Positions 8,422 through 17,784 of a stretch of DNA of 64,000 bases are shown piece by piece. The stretch covers positions 1 through 64,000 of the forward strand of contig CAYRYU010000034.1 of the NCBI GenBank assembly GCA_964428355.1, given 5' to 3'. A program made the translations under genes and the position numbers. The notes below the pieces were generated by a model. The model was given only the letters and a program-made list of their open reading frames with translations. It made no database searches and was not told where the DNA came from. The stretch comes from CAYRYU01 sp964428355. Its GTDB lineage: Bacteria; Muiribacteriota; Ozemobacteria; Ozemobacterales; Ozemobacteraceae. Position 1 is the stretch's first letter. Each line of letters begins with the position of its first letter.

Positions 8422-9603
8422 GTGCACCGGCAACTCTGGCAGGGAGACTGCCTCGAAACATGCCGGAGGCTTCCTGAAGGGAGTTTCCGGCTGATCTACC
8501 TCGACCCCCCATTCCTTACCGGCCGTTTGCGAGTCGGCACCCGGCCTGGGTTCGAGTATCCCGATTCCTGGCCGGGTCAGCTGGTTTCCTATCTCCCCTG
8601 GCTTGGGGAAAGGCTGGAGGCAATCTTCCGGCTCCTCATCCCCAAAGGGAGCCTGGTGGTCCACCTCGACTGCCGGACCATTCACTACGTCAAGGTCCTG
8701 CTTGACGAAGTCGCTGGATACAGTAGTTTCATCAACGAGATCATCTGGCATTACACGGGTGGGGGCCGCTCCAAGAGCCGGTTTTCGAACAAGCACGATA
8801 CCCTTCTCTGGTATTCCCCGGGCGGGGCTCCATTTTTCGATCGGGACCCTGTCAGGGTTCCGTTCAAGCCCGGCTCGGGATATGCCCGGGGAGGAATCGT
8901 TGCGGCCTCCGGGAAGAGGTATTTCCCCGATCCGCGAGGAACTCCGGTCGACGACGTCTGGGACATTCCAATCATCAACCCCATGTCGCCGGAAAGGGTG
9001 GGGTATCCCACGCAGAAACCACTTGCGCTGCTCGAGAGGCTCGTTCTGGCGTTGACCGCCCCGGGTGACCTGGTGGGGGATTTCTTCTGCGGAAGCGGAA
9101 CCACCCTCGTTGCGGCCGAGCGGCTCGGTCGCAGGTGGATTGGGGGCGATATCTCACAAACCGCGATCCGATGCACTCTGGACCGGTTTGCAGTGGAAGG
9201 AGTCGAAGTGGCATCGGTCCCTTCGACCGGGGTCGAAGTGNNNNNNNNNNNNNNNNNNNNNNNNNNNNNNNNNNNNNNNNNNNNNNNNNNNNNNNNNNNN
9301 NNNNNNNNNNNNNNNNNNNNNNNNNNNNNNNNNNNNNNNNTCGAAGTGGCATCGGTCCCTTCGACCGGGGTCGAAGTGGCATCGGTCCCTTCGACTGGGA
9401 TCGAAGTTTTCAGGTGTGGTAAAATGGTGCAACCAGATCAGAATTCCACCAAGGAGGCGGCCAATGTCGGAAGCACGGAAACGGATCCTCGTCATGCTCG
9501 CGGAGGGAAAGATCACGGTCGATCAGTCCGAAGAACTCCTCGCGGCCCTCGAAAAAGACGAGAAAGCCCAAGTGGAAGCCCGGACCGAACAACAATCCGG
9601 TGA
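8422..9603 (+). CDS. Beta-class DNA (N4-cytosine/N6-adenine) methyltransferase with repeat-derived tail
   Basis: It starts at GTG 8422. Motif IV is DPPF at residues 28-31 and motif I is DFFCGSGTT near residue 220; this order (IV before I) defines the beta class. It should methylate an exocyclic amine of A or C in DNA using S-adenosylmethionine. No restriction endonuclease is adjacent, so it looks solitary. After the natural family end (GGDISQTAIRCTLDRFA) the frame enters a tandem 30-bp repeat coding for VEVASVPSTG units, then a gap, more repeat, and about 60 further residues to a stop at 9603. Because the unit is a multiple of three, the frame stays open at any copy number. This tail overlaps the next gene by 140 bp in another frame, unless a stop lies in the gap. 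Confidence 0.8.
   Translation: MHRQLWQGDCLETCRRLPEGSFRLIYLDPPFLTGRLRVGTRPGFEYPDSWPGQLVSYLPWLGERLEAIFRLLIPKGSLVVHLDCRTIHYVKVLLDEVAGYSSFINEIIWHYTGGGRSKSRFSNKHDTLLWYSPGGAPFFDRDPVRVPFKPGSGYARGGIVAASGKRYFPDPRGTPVDDVWDIPIINPMSPERVGYPTQKPLALLERLVLALTAPGDLVGDFFCGSGTTLVAAERLGRRWIGGDISQTAIRCTLDRFAVEGVEVASVPSTGVEVXXXXXXXXXXXXXXXXXXXXXXXXXXXXXXXXXXEVASVPSTGVEVASVPSTGIEVFRCGKMVQPDQNSTKEAANVGSTETDPRHARGGKDHGRSVRRTPRGPRKRRESPSGSPDRTTIR
9202..9411 (+). repeat. Tandem 30-bp palindromic repeat, with assembly gap
   Basis: Unit starts are seen at 9202, 9232, 9340, 9370 and a diverged one at 9400. The unit begins GTCGAAGTGGCATCGGTCCC and ends TTCGACCGGG. It carries an inverted repeat, GTCGAAG ... CTTCGAC, with a 12-base loop, and the junction between units is also palindromic (CTTCGAC cggg GTCGAAG). 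The gap at 9241-9340 falls inside the array, so the real copy number is unknown. Read as protein in the methyltransferase frame it gives a 10-residue unit. Confidence 0.85.
9241..9340. other. Assembly gap (100 N) inside the 30-bp repeat array
   Basis: One hundred Ns flanked on both sides by the same 30-bp repeat. The spacing of unit starts across the gap (108 bp) is not a multiple of 30, so the N length is arbitrary. Confidence 0.95.
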
Positions 9604-10594
9604 CAGGCAGAAGCCCCCTTCAGTAAAAGAGGAGATTTCCCGGTTTGCGGAAAACGTCCAGAAACATTTCCGCGAGGCGGTCAAGAAGTGCGAGCCACCC
9701 AGCCGCGAACTGAAAGCACGGATCAAGGAATTCGGGGGTTGGATGCAAAACGTCGTCGGCAGCGTCGTCCAGGACTTTTCGAACGGCCGCCACGAACCAT
9801 CCGACGGAGTCCCGGTCCAGTTCACGATCGGCGACATTCCCGAACTGGCGGGAATCTCCTCGGCAAGGTTGGAAAACCTGTTCGGGTCTCTCAACATCAG
9901 GGAGGGGTCATCGATCGAGATGAGAGTCTCGGGACGGATCAGCAAATCCGCCATGGAAAGTCAGGAACCCCGAGACTGGTTCAGGGACCATTTCATGAAG
10001 ATCGAGGGAGACCGCCTTCTTCTCGGGATAGACAGATCCGCCCCATCCAAGGTCGTTCTCGATATCGAGCTTTTCCTTCCCGCCTCGATCGTCCTTCAGG
10101 TCAAGACGGTGTCGGCTTCGGTATCGGTGAAGGGGCCTTTCAGGATCGATGCAATCCAGACAATCAGCGGCGACATCAGGCTTCTCGATGCCTCCCTTTC
10201 GGGAACCGATTTCGAGACCGTAAGCGGAGACCTGAACATGGAAAAGGGGAAACTGGCCGCTGAGTACAAATCGACATCGGGTGACGTTCTTCTCAAAACC
10301 GTTTCCATCGAAAAGCTCGGTTTCCAGTCGATCTCCGGGGACATCCTGGTCACCGAGCCCGAGATCGGGGACGACACCACCGTGGAGATCGCGACCACTT
10401 CCGGGGACATCTCGGTGGAAAAGCTTTCGGGTCCCTGGAGCCGGATCGAGGCATCCTCCAGGACCGGAAATCTCGACATCAAGTGGGAGGGTACCGTCAA
10501 CCCGACGGGGAGAAACGGGAAGGTGGTCGAGTCAGGAAACCGGGGCGCGACCTTTCGGGTCGAGAGCGTGAGCGGGGACATCGTCTTCGACTGA
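9464..10594 (+). CDS. DUF4097-type beta-helix protein with SHOCT-like N-terminus
   Basis: ATG at 9464 follows AAGGAGG with a 6-base spacer. The 376-residue protein starts with a short helical domain, ILVMLAEGKITVDQSEELL, typical of YvlB/LiaX-like proteins. After a coiled linker (about residues 40-110) come repeated strands with the SGDI motif (ISGDIRLLD, VSGDLNME, TSGDVLLK, ISGDILV, TSGDISVE, VSGDIVFD) spaced by 20-25 residues. This is the DUF4097/putative adhesin beta-helix pattern. There is no signal peptide. The family is often linked to envelope stress responses in Firmicutes, but the role here is unknown. The gene overlaps the repeat-extended tail of the methyltransferase. Confidence 0.75.
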   Translation: MSEARKRILVMLAEGKITVDQSEELLAALEKDEKAQVEARTEQQSGDRQKPPSVKEEISRFAENVQKHFREAVKKCEPPSRELKARIKEFGGWMQNVVGSVVQDFSNGRHEPSDGVPVQFTIGDIPELAGISSARLENLFGSLNIREGSSIEMRVSGRISKSAMESQEPRDWFRDHFMKIEGDRLLLGIDRSAPSKVVLDIELFLPASIVLQVKTVSASVSVKGPFRIDAIQTISGDIRLLDASLSGTDFETVSGDLNMEKGKLAAEYKSTSGDVLLKTVSIEKLGFQSISGDILVTEPEIGDDTTVEIATTSGDISVEKLSGPWSRIEASSRTGNLDIKWEGTVNPTGRNGKVVESGNRGATFRVESVSGDIVFD

Positions 10595-10648
10595 AGGAAC
10601 CCACTCGGACCCATCAGGGGGCAGGAATTCCAGGCTCCTCGAAGCCGT

Positions 10649-12409
10649 TCACCGCTCGATGGTGATCCCCAGGTTCTCGCAAAGAGTTCCGTCGAACCTG
10701 GAAAGATCGATCAGGGCCGTGGTCAGCCCGATCCGGGCTTTCAACGCGGAGATCCGGCTTGCAGCTACATCCCTTTGTGCCTGGGCCACCTGGAACGAGG
10801 TGGTTTTTCCCAGTCCGAATTTGACCTGCTCCACCCGGAGCTTCTCCACCTGCTTTTCGACGGTCTTCGACGTGGCATGAACCTGCTGTGTGGCGCGTCG
10901 GACCTCGAGATATGCGGTCAGGACATCCTCGGCCACGATCTGCCGAAGGTTCTCGATGGCAATCTCCTGTTGGGTGAGCGAAAAGCGGGCTTTGCGATCG
11001 CGGGCTTTCGCCGCCCGCTTCCCGGGCCAGATCTCGTATTCCAGCCCAGCTGACAGGTCGTAGGCTTTCATTCCGATCTCGCTTGCGGACTTCTCCAATG
11101 TCTTCGAATAACCGGATTTCCCGAGGGTGAGGAAGAAATCCAGCTTGGGAAGGAGGCCGTTCCTGGTGCTGACGAGTTCCAGCTCGCCCTTTTCCAGAAG
11201 TGTCTTCGCCTGGTTGATCTCGGGACGGCGGACCAGCGCCTTTTCCACCAGGTCCTCGGGAAGCGGCAAGGTTGGATCACCCGCGGGAAGGGTTCCGACC
11301 AACTCGACCGGGAAGGTCCAGAAACGATCGGACCCCGGATTGATCAGCCGGAGCAGTCCGATTCTGTATTCTTCGATCTTGCTCTGCGCGTTGATGAGGT
11401 CTTCCTCGCGAAGGGCAACCTCGGCTTCGGCGGCTGCCAGTTCTGATTCGGGGATGGTTCCCAGGGTGACCTTCTTTCGGGTCTCGTCCATCTGCATCAG
11501 GGCCAGCCTGTGTGAGTCGGCGAAGATCTCCAGTTCCCTGACGGCGAGGTACAGGCTCCAGTATGTCTTCTGGACGTCACAGGCGAGTGAGGTAACGAAA
11601 GCGTCGAGTTCGAAAGCGGTTGCAACCACGTCAAGCTCGGCCTGGCGAACGGCGATCAGGTTGACCTTCCGACCGGCATCCCGCTTCAGCGGATGTGTCA
11701 CGTCGAGTGAAAGGCGCGTCCCGAACAGGTTGGCGGCACGGGCTGACCGGGCCCTCGACAATGTGACCCCGAGAGTGGTCGTGGTTCCCGAAGGGCTCTT
11801 CCGTTCGAGAGAGATGCTGGAATCGGTGCGGTTGCTTACGTTGTCGCCCAGGGCGCCGCTCTGCTGGATCTGTTTACCCAACCGGTCCGAATTCGAGAGG
11901 CTTCCCGAAAGAAGCCCGTCGAATCTGGCCTTCTCTAAAACGACATCCTCCCGGCTCAAATCAACTTCGAGGTGTTTCACCCGGAGGCTGCGGTTCCGTT
12001 CCAGGGCGGTTCGCACGGCGTCCTCCAAGCCCAGGGAAAGCGGGGCGGGCGAGGAGGAGGTGGGAGGGACGATCTGAACAGGAATGTGGACCGGGCCGGT
12101 TCCCGGAGGAGCCAGGTGTGGGATCAGGAAGCCCTGCGAGCCGGTTTCCGAAACGATCTCGCCAACTCCAACAGACTCGGAGGCGATTTCCGGGAACGAT
12201 ACCCCGGCTTGGGCGACGGTTTCTTCGTTACCTATGATGGGAAACCCGGCATCATTGCCGGTATCGGGAGCCAGGTTCTCCAACGCCGGGTCTTCGGGGA
12301 GAGGTGTTTCCCCCGAGGCAGTCCGGGAATCGGGAGGCTCCGCGGGAAAGCAGGGGGCGAAACCGATGAACAGGGCCAGGGCAAGGAACTGGATGAAGCG
12401 GGTAGACAT
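10649..12409 (-). CDS. TolC-family outer-membrane efflux protein
   Basis: The start at 12409 follows AGGAGG with a 6-base spacer. The 586-residue protein has a signal peptide (residues 1-22) and an unusually long low-complexity N-terminal stretch of about 100 residues. It then has two copies of the outer-membrane efflux domain with long coiled helices (residues 125-350 and 370-575), the TolC layout. It should form the trimeric outer-membrane duct for the RND pump encoded 30 bp upstream. It is the last gene of the MarR/adaptor/RND/TolC operon and converges with the DUF4097 gene, leaving 54 bp between them. Confidence 0.85.
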   Translation of the reverse strand: MSTRFIQFLALALFIGFAPCFPAEPPDSRTASGETPLPEDPALENLAPDTGNDAGFPIIGNEETVAQAGVSFPEIASESVGVGEIVSETGSQGFLIPHLAPPGTGPVHIPVQIVPPTSSSPAPLSLGLEDAVRTALERNRSLRVKHLEVDLSREDVVLEKARFDGLLSGSLSNSDRLGKQIQQSGALGDNVSNRTDSSISLERKSPSGTTTTLGVTLSRARSARAANLFGTRLSLDVTHPLKRDAGRKVNLIAVRQAELDVVATAFELDAFVTSLACDVQKTYWSLYLAVRELEIFADSHRLALMQMDETRKKVTLGTIPESELAAAEAEVALREEDLINAQSKIEEYRIGLLRLINPGSDRFWTFPVELVGTLPAGDPTLPLPEDLVEKALVRRPEINQAKTLLEKGELELVSTRNGLLPKLDFFLTLGKSGYSKTLEKSASEIGMKAYDLSAGLEYEIWPGKRAAKARDRKARFSLTQQEIAIENLRQIVAEDVLTAYLEVRRATQQVHATSKTVEKQVEKLRVEQVKFGLGKTTSFQVAQAQRDVAASRISALKARIGLTTALIDLSRFDGTLCENLGITIER

Positions 12410-12439
12410 GGATATCCTCCTGGAAACGATGGCCCGGAA

Positions 12440-15400
12440 TCAGGCTTTTTCCGGAACCCCTGAAGAAATCAGGTTTTCCTGGCCTCCAATAACCGGGAGG
12501 ACCGTCCTTCCGGCTTGAGCGGCTGCCCTTTCCGACCGTCTATAGAAAAGAAGATAGACGGTGGGGATGATGACCAGGGAAATCACGGTAGCGCAAACGA
12601 GCCCACCGATNNNNNNNNNNNNNNNNNNNNNNNNNNNNNNNNNNNNNNNNNNNNNNNNNNNNNNNNNNNNNNNNNNNNNNNNNNNNNNNNNNNNNNNNNN
12701 NNNNNNNNNNAGACGGTGGGGATGATGACCAGGGAAATCACGGTAGCGCAAACGAGCCCACCGATTACGACACGGGCCATGGGGGCCTGGACTTCACCGC
12801 CTTCCCCCCAACCCAGAGCGAGGGGAACCAGACCGAGAATTGCGGTGAACGCGGTCATCAGCACTGGCCGGAACCTGTCACGGCCCGCTTCCTTGAGTGC
12901 GGCAAGGAGATCGAGCCCCTTCTCGCGGAAGAGGAGGTTCGCGTGATCGACGAGGAGGATGGAGTTGTTGACGACGATCCCCCCGAGCATTATGCAGCCG
13001 ATGAAGGACTGGACATTGAAAGTGGTGTGGGTGATGAGAAGGGCCAGGATGACCCCGATCGCGGAAAGAGGAACGGTGACCATCACGATCAACGGGTCGA
13101 GGAGCGACTCATACTGGATTGCCATTACCATGTAGACCAGGAAGATCGCGAGGCCGAAACTGAACAAAAGCTCCCAGAAAGACTTCTGCTGCTCCTGGTA
13201 ATCCCCCTCGATGGTGATATTGAAGCCTTCCGGCAAAGGGATCTTCCGGATCCTTTCCTGGACGTCGGCTATGGCCGCTCCGATTGGCCGAAGGCCCGGA
13301 TCGGCGGTGACGTTCACGATCCGTTCCTGGTCGAGGCGCTCGATGAGCAGCGGACCCTGGCGTTCGACGATGCTGGCGACGTTGCGGATCGCTATCGAAC
13401 GGCCATCGGAATTAAGGAGAGTCAGGTCGAGGATCTGATCGAGGCTGAGCCGTTCAGGGTCCAGGGACTTCACGAGAATCCGGTATTCGTCCCCGGATTC
13501 GCGGAAGTTTCCGGCGGCAGTCCCGGAAAGAATTGTGCCAAGAAACTCCGCAACGCGTTGCACGGTCAGTTTCAGATCGGCGGCCCGGCTCCTGTCGATG
13601 GAAATCAGCCGCTCCGGGGCTCCGGATTCACGGCTCAACCGAACATCGGCGATCCCCTCGACCTCGTAGATGGCGTCCCTGGTCTGCTTTGCAAGCTGGT
13701 CCGCAAGATCGAGGTTGTGGCCCCGGACCACGACCTGGATCTTGTCTGTTCCTCCCCCCATCCGGGAAAAGAACATGCCCTGGGCTGATCTTGTCCGGAT
13801 CTTGACTCCCGGGATCCCCCCGAGGGCTTTCCTGAGTTCGGCCGCCACCTGGTCGCTGGATCGCCGGCGCTCCAGGCGGGGAACCAGGGGAACCCGGAAC
13901 TCCGCCGTGTTCACGCCCCCCCCATGTCCGCCGCCCATCATCCCACCGCCGACGCTCGATACGATATTGACCCGCTCGGGAACATTGCGGGCGATCAGAT
14001 CCTCCAGGAGCCTGATCTTCTCCTCGACGAGGCTCAGGCGGGTCCCGACCTCGAGTTCCGCCGTGACGCGAACTTCGCCTTCATCAGCAGCGGGCATGAA
14101 CTCGGTTCCGATGACCCCGACGAATCTCGTAACCCCCAGAGTCACGAGAGTTACCAGAATGACCGACAACCATGGGAACCTGAGGGAGAAGCCGAGAATC
14201 TCGAGATACCGTTTCTCGAAGAACCTGATGAACCTCCGCAACAGACCGGCAATTCCCGTTCCAATCTCGGCATTTGCCCCGATTCCGGGAATGGAGGCCC
14301 CCATTATCTTCGCGCACAGCATGGGAACGAGTGTAACGGCGGAAACCAGGGAGCAGACCAGTGAAAAACAGACGATAAAGGAAAGCTGCTTGAACATGAC
14401 ACCCGTCATCCCCTGCACGAAAAGGAGGGGAAGAAAAACCACGACCGTGGTCACGGTGCTGGCGATGATCGGCATGGCGACTTCCTCTGTCGCCCCGATC
14501 GCCGATTCCTCGGTACCATGGCCAAGTTCACGCCAGCGGAAGATGTTCTCGAGCACCACGATGGCGTTGTCGACGAGCATCCCGATCCCGAGGGCGACTC
14601 CTCCCAGGGACATGACGTTCAGGGTGAACCCGTTGAAATACATCAGGACGAACGTGGCGATGATCGATATCGGGATGGAAGTCCCGATGATAAGCGTGCT
14701 CCTGATATCGCCCAGGAAGAACAGAAGGATGACGATCGCGAGAATGCCTCCCTGGACGGCCGAATCGGTGACGTTCGAGATCGATTGCCTGATGTATTTC
14801 GAGGTATCCATGATGGTTGTGAGATGCAACTGGGGAAGGTCCCGGTTGATCCGCCGGATCTCCTCGGTCACCCCGTCCGCGACCTCGACGGTATTCTTTC
14901 CCGATTGTTTCTGAATGCTCAGCCGGACTCCGGGCTTGCCGTTCACCCTGACGATCGAACGGATCTTTTCCCAGCGATCGTCGATTTCGGCGACTTCTCC
15001 CAGCCTGACGATCGAATTCCCATCCTCTTTCACGACCACGTCCCGGAGTTGTTCAACCTTGTAGAACTCCCCAGGGGTGCGGACGATGAGTTCGTGGTTC
15101 CCCGCCTCAACGAACCCGGCGGGGAGGCTGAGATTCTCGGATTTCAGACGGGCGATGACTCCCTCAACCTTCAATCCAAGGGCTTTCAACCGGCCCAGCT
15201 TCAGGTTGACATGAATCTGTCGCTTCCGGCCACCCTGGACGTCGAGGGATGCCACCCCGGGAATCCTTTCTATCCGGTATTTTACCTGGTCCTCGATCAG
15301 CTTGAGCATCTGAACCGGGTCGAGATCGCCGGCAGCTCCGATGACCATGATCGGGGTCGCTGAAAGATCGAACTTCCTCAGGGTAGGCCTCTCGACCTCT

Positions 15401-15762
15401 TCAGGAAGGCGGGAGATGATCCGGTCGATACGGTCCCGGATGTCGTTCGCGGCGGCGTCGAGATCGGTTCCCCAGGTGAAGGTGACCCTCACCCGGGAGG
15501 AACCTTCGGTCGAGGTCGAGCTGAGCTCCTCCACCCCGGTCACTGCGCTCAACGCCTGTTCGATGGGGCGGGTGATCAGCGTCTCGACCTCGACCGGACT
15601 GGCATTCGCGTAACTCGCGGAAATGCTTATCGTCGGATATGTCATGTCCGGCATCAGGTCGATGGGAAGATGCGTAAGGGAGACGAAACCCAGGACGAGG
15701 ACGATCAGGGTCAACATCGTGATCCCGATGGGCCTCTTGACGGAAAATGTCCAGAGGTTCAC
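12440..15762 (-). CDS. RND (HAE1/AcrB-type) efflux transporter, split by an assembly artefact
   Basis: This inner-membrane pump works by proton exchange with the adaptor and TolC-like protein of the same operon. Twelve membrane segments and two large periplasmic loops are evident. The TM4 region GIGMLVDNAIVVLENI keeps the first acidic proton-relay residue. The GTG at 15762 is chosen: GGAGG lies 6 bases upstream and the product begins MNLWTFSVKRPIG as the family does; a TTG at 15768 is too close to that site. A 100-N gap at 12611-12710 is bordered by two identical 55-bp copies. Removing one copy and the Ns restores an exact open frame of 1055 residues ending in PVIGGQENLISSGVPEKA. The gene is therefore intact in the organism. 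Confidence 0.9.
12556..12765. other. Assembly gap with unmerged 55-bp overlap (artefact)
   Basis: Positions 12556-12610 and 12711-12765 are the same 55 bp (beginning AGACGGTGGGGATGATGACC), with 100 Ns between. Collapsing 155 bp leaves the RND frame intact, which shows that these are two contig ends that overlap and were not joined. A 55-base overlap suggests a k-mer length of 55 in the assembler. Confidence 0.9.
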
Positions 15763-15764
15763 GT

Positions 15765-17060
15765 TCAACCTCCCCGGGGGCGGTCGGTAATCCCCTCTTT
15801 CCCGGACCCTCCCTCGCCCTTCGACCGGGAGCCTTTCCCTCGCGGCTTCCCTTCACCAGCTCCACCGGCACTCTCCGAAGGGGTTTCCTTGACATCCCCC
15901 GGAAGAATGACTGACGCACCCTCCTCGAGGAGATGCTGGCCAAGGGTCACGATGTTCCCGGAAATGGATGTGGGAGAAGCAATCTCCACCAAACCACCCT
16001 GGGTTATGCCTTTCTCTACGGGGACGAAAGTCGCGGTCCTTGATCCCGAGGCGACGGAGAAAACGCCTTCGACCCCCTTCCTGTTGGAAAGAGCGTTGAT
16101 CGGCACCGTCCTGGCCTGGGAATGCGTGTTGAACTGGAGGTCCACGGTCACGAACATCCCCGGCTTGAGGACGAATCCTGGATTTGGGATCTCCACCTCC
16201 ACCCTGGCCTGGCGGGTGGCGGCATTCAAAACCGGGGAAATCCTCACGACCTTTCCGGGAAAGGACTTCCCGGGAAGTGCTTCGACCGAGATCCGGGCAT
16301 CCTGACCGATACGGATCTTGAAGAAGTCGCGCTCCACCACGTCAACAACCGCGATAAGCGGGTCGAGGCCATAGATTGAAACGATGGGGGAGTTGGCCGA
16401 CAGCATAGCCCCCTCGGAAGTGAACCTTTCCCCCACGAATCGGGAACTGCCGGAATTCGTCCAGACCGCGTCCACGCGAGTATAGGACAGGCGAAGCTGG
16501 GCCGCTTTCACCTGGGCAAGCTTCAGGGTGACCTGGGCCTTGTTCACTTCGTGGCGGGCAACCCGGCTGTCATACTGTGCCTGGGCCGTCTCGACCTCGG
16601 CCTGCGAGGAGACCTTCTGGAGACGCATGGCCTTTACCCGTTCCAACTCACGGCGCGCGATGTCGAGTTGTGCCTGGCTGTCACCGACATTCGCCCTGGC
16701 AATGGCGGTTTCCGCCTCCGCCTGGGCCACCGCCTGGACGAACTCCTCGTCCTCGAGCTCAGCAACGACCTGACCGGACTTGATGGTATCACCGATATCG
16801 ACGAAAAGACGCTTCAGCCGTCCAGCGACTTTGGGGGCGACCGTGAACTGGGAGAGGGGAAGGATTGACCCGGTGAATCTCCCTTCATCGGTCAGGTCCA
16901 AAACCGTTACGGAAGCGATTTCCACGGGTATCCCCGCCCCCTGGGTGCCGCCACGCCGACCCGCAACGGATCCGGGTTCGGGCCGCATGACCGCCTGGAA
17001 TGTCAGGAGCCCCAGGGAAACCGCGATCAGAAAAACGCAGATGTAGAAAAGGGTTCTCAT
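15765..17060 (-). CDS. RND efflux periplasmic adaptor (membrane fusion protein)
   Basis: The start at 17060 follows AAGGAG with a 5-base spacer. The 431-residue protein has an N-terminal membrane anchor (residues 3-25), then a biotinyl-lipoyl-like half (VAPKVAGRLKRLFVDIGDTI, residues 60-80). A long alpha-hairpin spans about residues 85-170, followed by the second lipoyl half and beta-barrel domains. It should join the RND pump to the outer-membrane channel across the periplasm. The last 40 residues are a glycine/lysine-rich tail absent from most homologues. Its start overlaps the end of the marR gene by 4 bp (ATGA), and its stop lies 2 bp before the RND start, so translation is coupled. Confidence 0.9.
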   Translation of the reverse strand: MRTLFYICVFLIAVSLGLLTFQAVMRPEPGSVAGRRGGTQGAGIPVEIASVTVLDLTDEGRFTGSILPLSQFTVAPKVAGRLKRLFVDIGDTIKSGQVVAELEDEEFVQAVAQAEAETAIARANVGDSQAQLDIARRELERVKAMRLQKVSSQAEVETAQAQYDSRVARHEVNKAQVTLKLAQVKAAQLRLSYTRVDAVWTNSGSSRFVGERFTSEGAMLSANSPIVSIYGLDPLIAVVDVVERDFFKIRIGQDARISVEALPGKSFPGKVVRISPVLNAATRQARVEVEIPNPGFVLKPGMFVTVDLQFNTHSQARTVPINALSNRKGVEGVFSVASGSRTATFVPVEKGITQGGLVEIASPTSISGNIVTLGQHLLEEGASVILPGDVKETPSESAGGAGEGKPRGKGSRSKGEGGSGKEGITDRPRGG

Positions 17061-17632
17061 GAAGTCTCCTTGCACCGCTTCCCGCGGAGCGAAACGTCCT
17101 TGATGCCCGTGATCTCCCGACGGGAAGATTGAACCACGGGGTCTTCCGGGTCCCTGTCGGGATGTAGGAAACTGATGGCATTCGCAGCAACCTTCTGAAG
17201 CATCTCCCGGAGCTGCCTTTTCTCACCGACGCTCAGGCCATGGGTGAGAATTTTCCCCCAGCGGCTTTTTGCTTCCTTGACCCGTTGGAGGACCTCCTCG
17301 CCCGCCGGAGTGATGAAAACCCGGTTGCACCTCCGATCTTCGGTGGAGGCTTCACGCCGGACCAACCCCAACTCTTCGAGCCGGTGAATGGCGCGGGCGG
17401 TTACGCCCTTGTCGTAGAAAAGGTCGCGGGCAATCTCTTCCTGGGTCCCGCCCTCGAGCCTTCGGACGCAGAACAGGAACTGGAAGGGACCGTATTCCAT
17501 CCCCATCTGCCGGAACTGATCCGCTATGAAGATCTGGGTGGCTCGGTATATCCGGCCGAACCATTTTTCGCCGAAAGATTCGTCGTTGGGAATCCGGAGC
17601 GGTTTTTCCGCAAATTGCCTGTGGGGTGACAT
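17057..17632 (-). CDS. MarR-family transcriptional regulator of the efflux operon
   Basis: The 191-residue protein carries a winged helix: helix-turn-helix near EEIARDLFYDKGVTARAIHRL (about residues 65-85), wing DRRCNRVFITPAG, and dimer helices at both ends. MarR proteins repress nearby genes and are released by ligands. It is the first gene of the operon. A perfect palindrome TGGTTGC-N4-GCAACCA lies 20-38 bp upstream and overlaps the likely -35 box, fitting autorepression. No ribosome binding site precedes the ATG, and the predicted transcription start falls at or just before it, so the message may be leaderless. The C-terminal 35 residues are an extension rich in Arg and Asp. Confidence 0.85.
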   Translation of the reverse strand: MSPHRQFAEKPLRIPNDESFGEKWFGRIYRATQIFIADQFRQMGMEYGPFQFLFCVRRLEGGTQEEIARDLFYDKGVTARAIHRLEELGLVRREASTEDRRCNRVFITPAGEEVLQRVKEAKSRWGKILTHGLSVGEKRQLREMLQKVAANAISFLHPDRDPEDPVVQSSRREITGIKDVSLRGKRCKETS

Positions 17633-17638
17633 GGGCGA

Positions 17639-17670
17639 ACGTTAGCAGAAAATGGTTGCTTTTGCAACCA
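17639..17670 (-). promoter_or_regulatory. MarR operator overlapping the efflux operon promoter
   Basis: The 7-bp arms TGGTTGC (17653-17659) and GCAACCA (17664-17670) form a perfect inverted repeat with a 4-base centre. On the minus strand TTGCAA (17667-17662) can serve as -35 and TAACGT (17644-17639) as -10, with 17 bases between and a TGC extension before the -10. A MarR dimer on the palindrome would cover the -35 box. Confidence 0.6.
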
Positions 17671-17714
17671 ATTGTTCCGTACCAGCGGGGGGTGCCGGAA
17701 ACGGCTCTTTCACA

Positions 17715-17743
17715 TTGACAGAGGCCCTGGAAGTATGATAAAT
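17715..17743 (+). promoter_or_regulatory. Sigma-70-type promoter for the CitD-CitE gene
   Basis: A perfect -35 TTGACA (17715-17720) and -10 ATAAAT (17738-17743) are separated by 17 bases. The start codon of the CitD-CitE fusion is 41 bases beyond. Confidence 0.55.
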
Positions 17744-17784
17744 GGCGGGGTACTCATCACGAACCGGAAAGGACGGGCGAACCC

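Noticed and set aside
9202..9411. Possible CRISPR array
   Set aside because: The 30-bp units abut with no spacers, and no cas genes are present.
8422..9603. A complete restriction-modification system
   Set aside because: No endonuclease or specificity gene is adjacent to the methyltransferase.
12556..12765. Tandem duplication inside the RND gene
   Set aside because: The flanks are an unmerged 55-bp contig overlap; removing it restores the frame exactly.
14518..15363. Long plus-strand open frames across the RND and TolC genes
   Set aside because: They are antisense to well-supported genes, have no ribosome binding site and show no family similarity.
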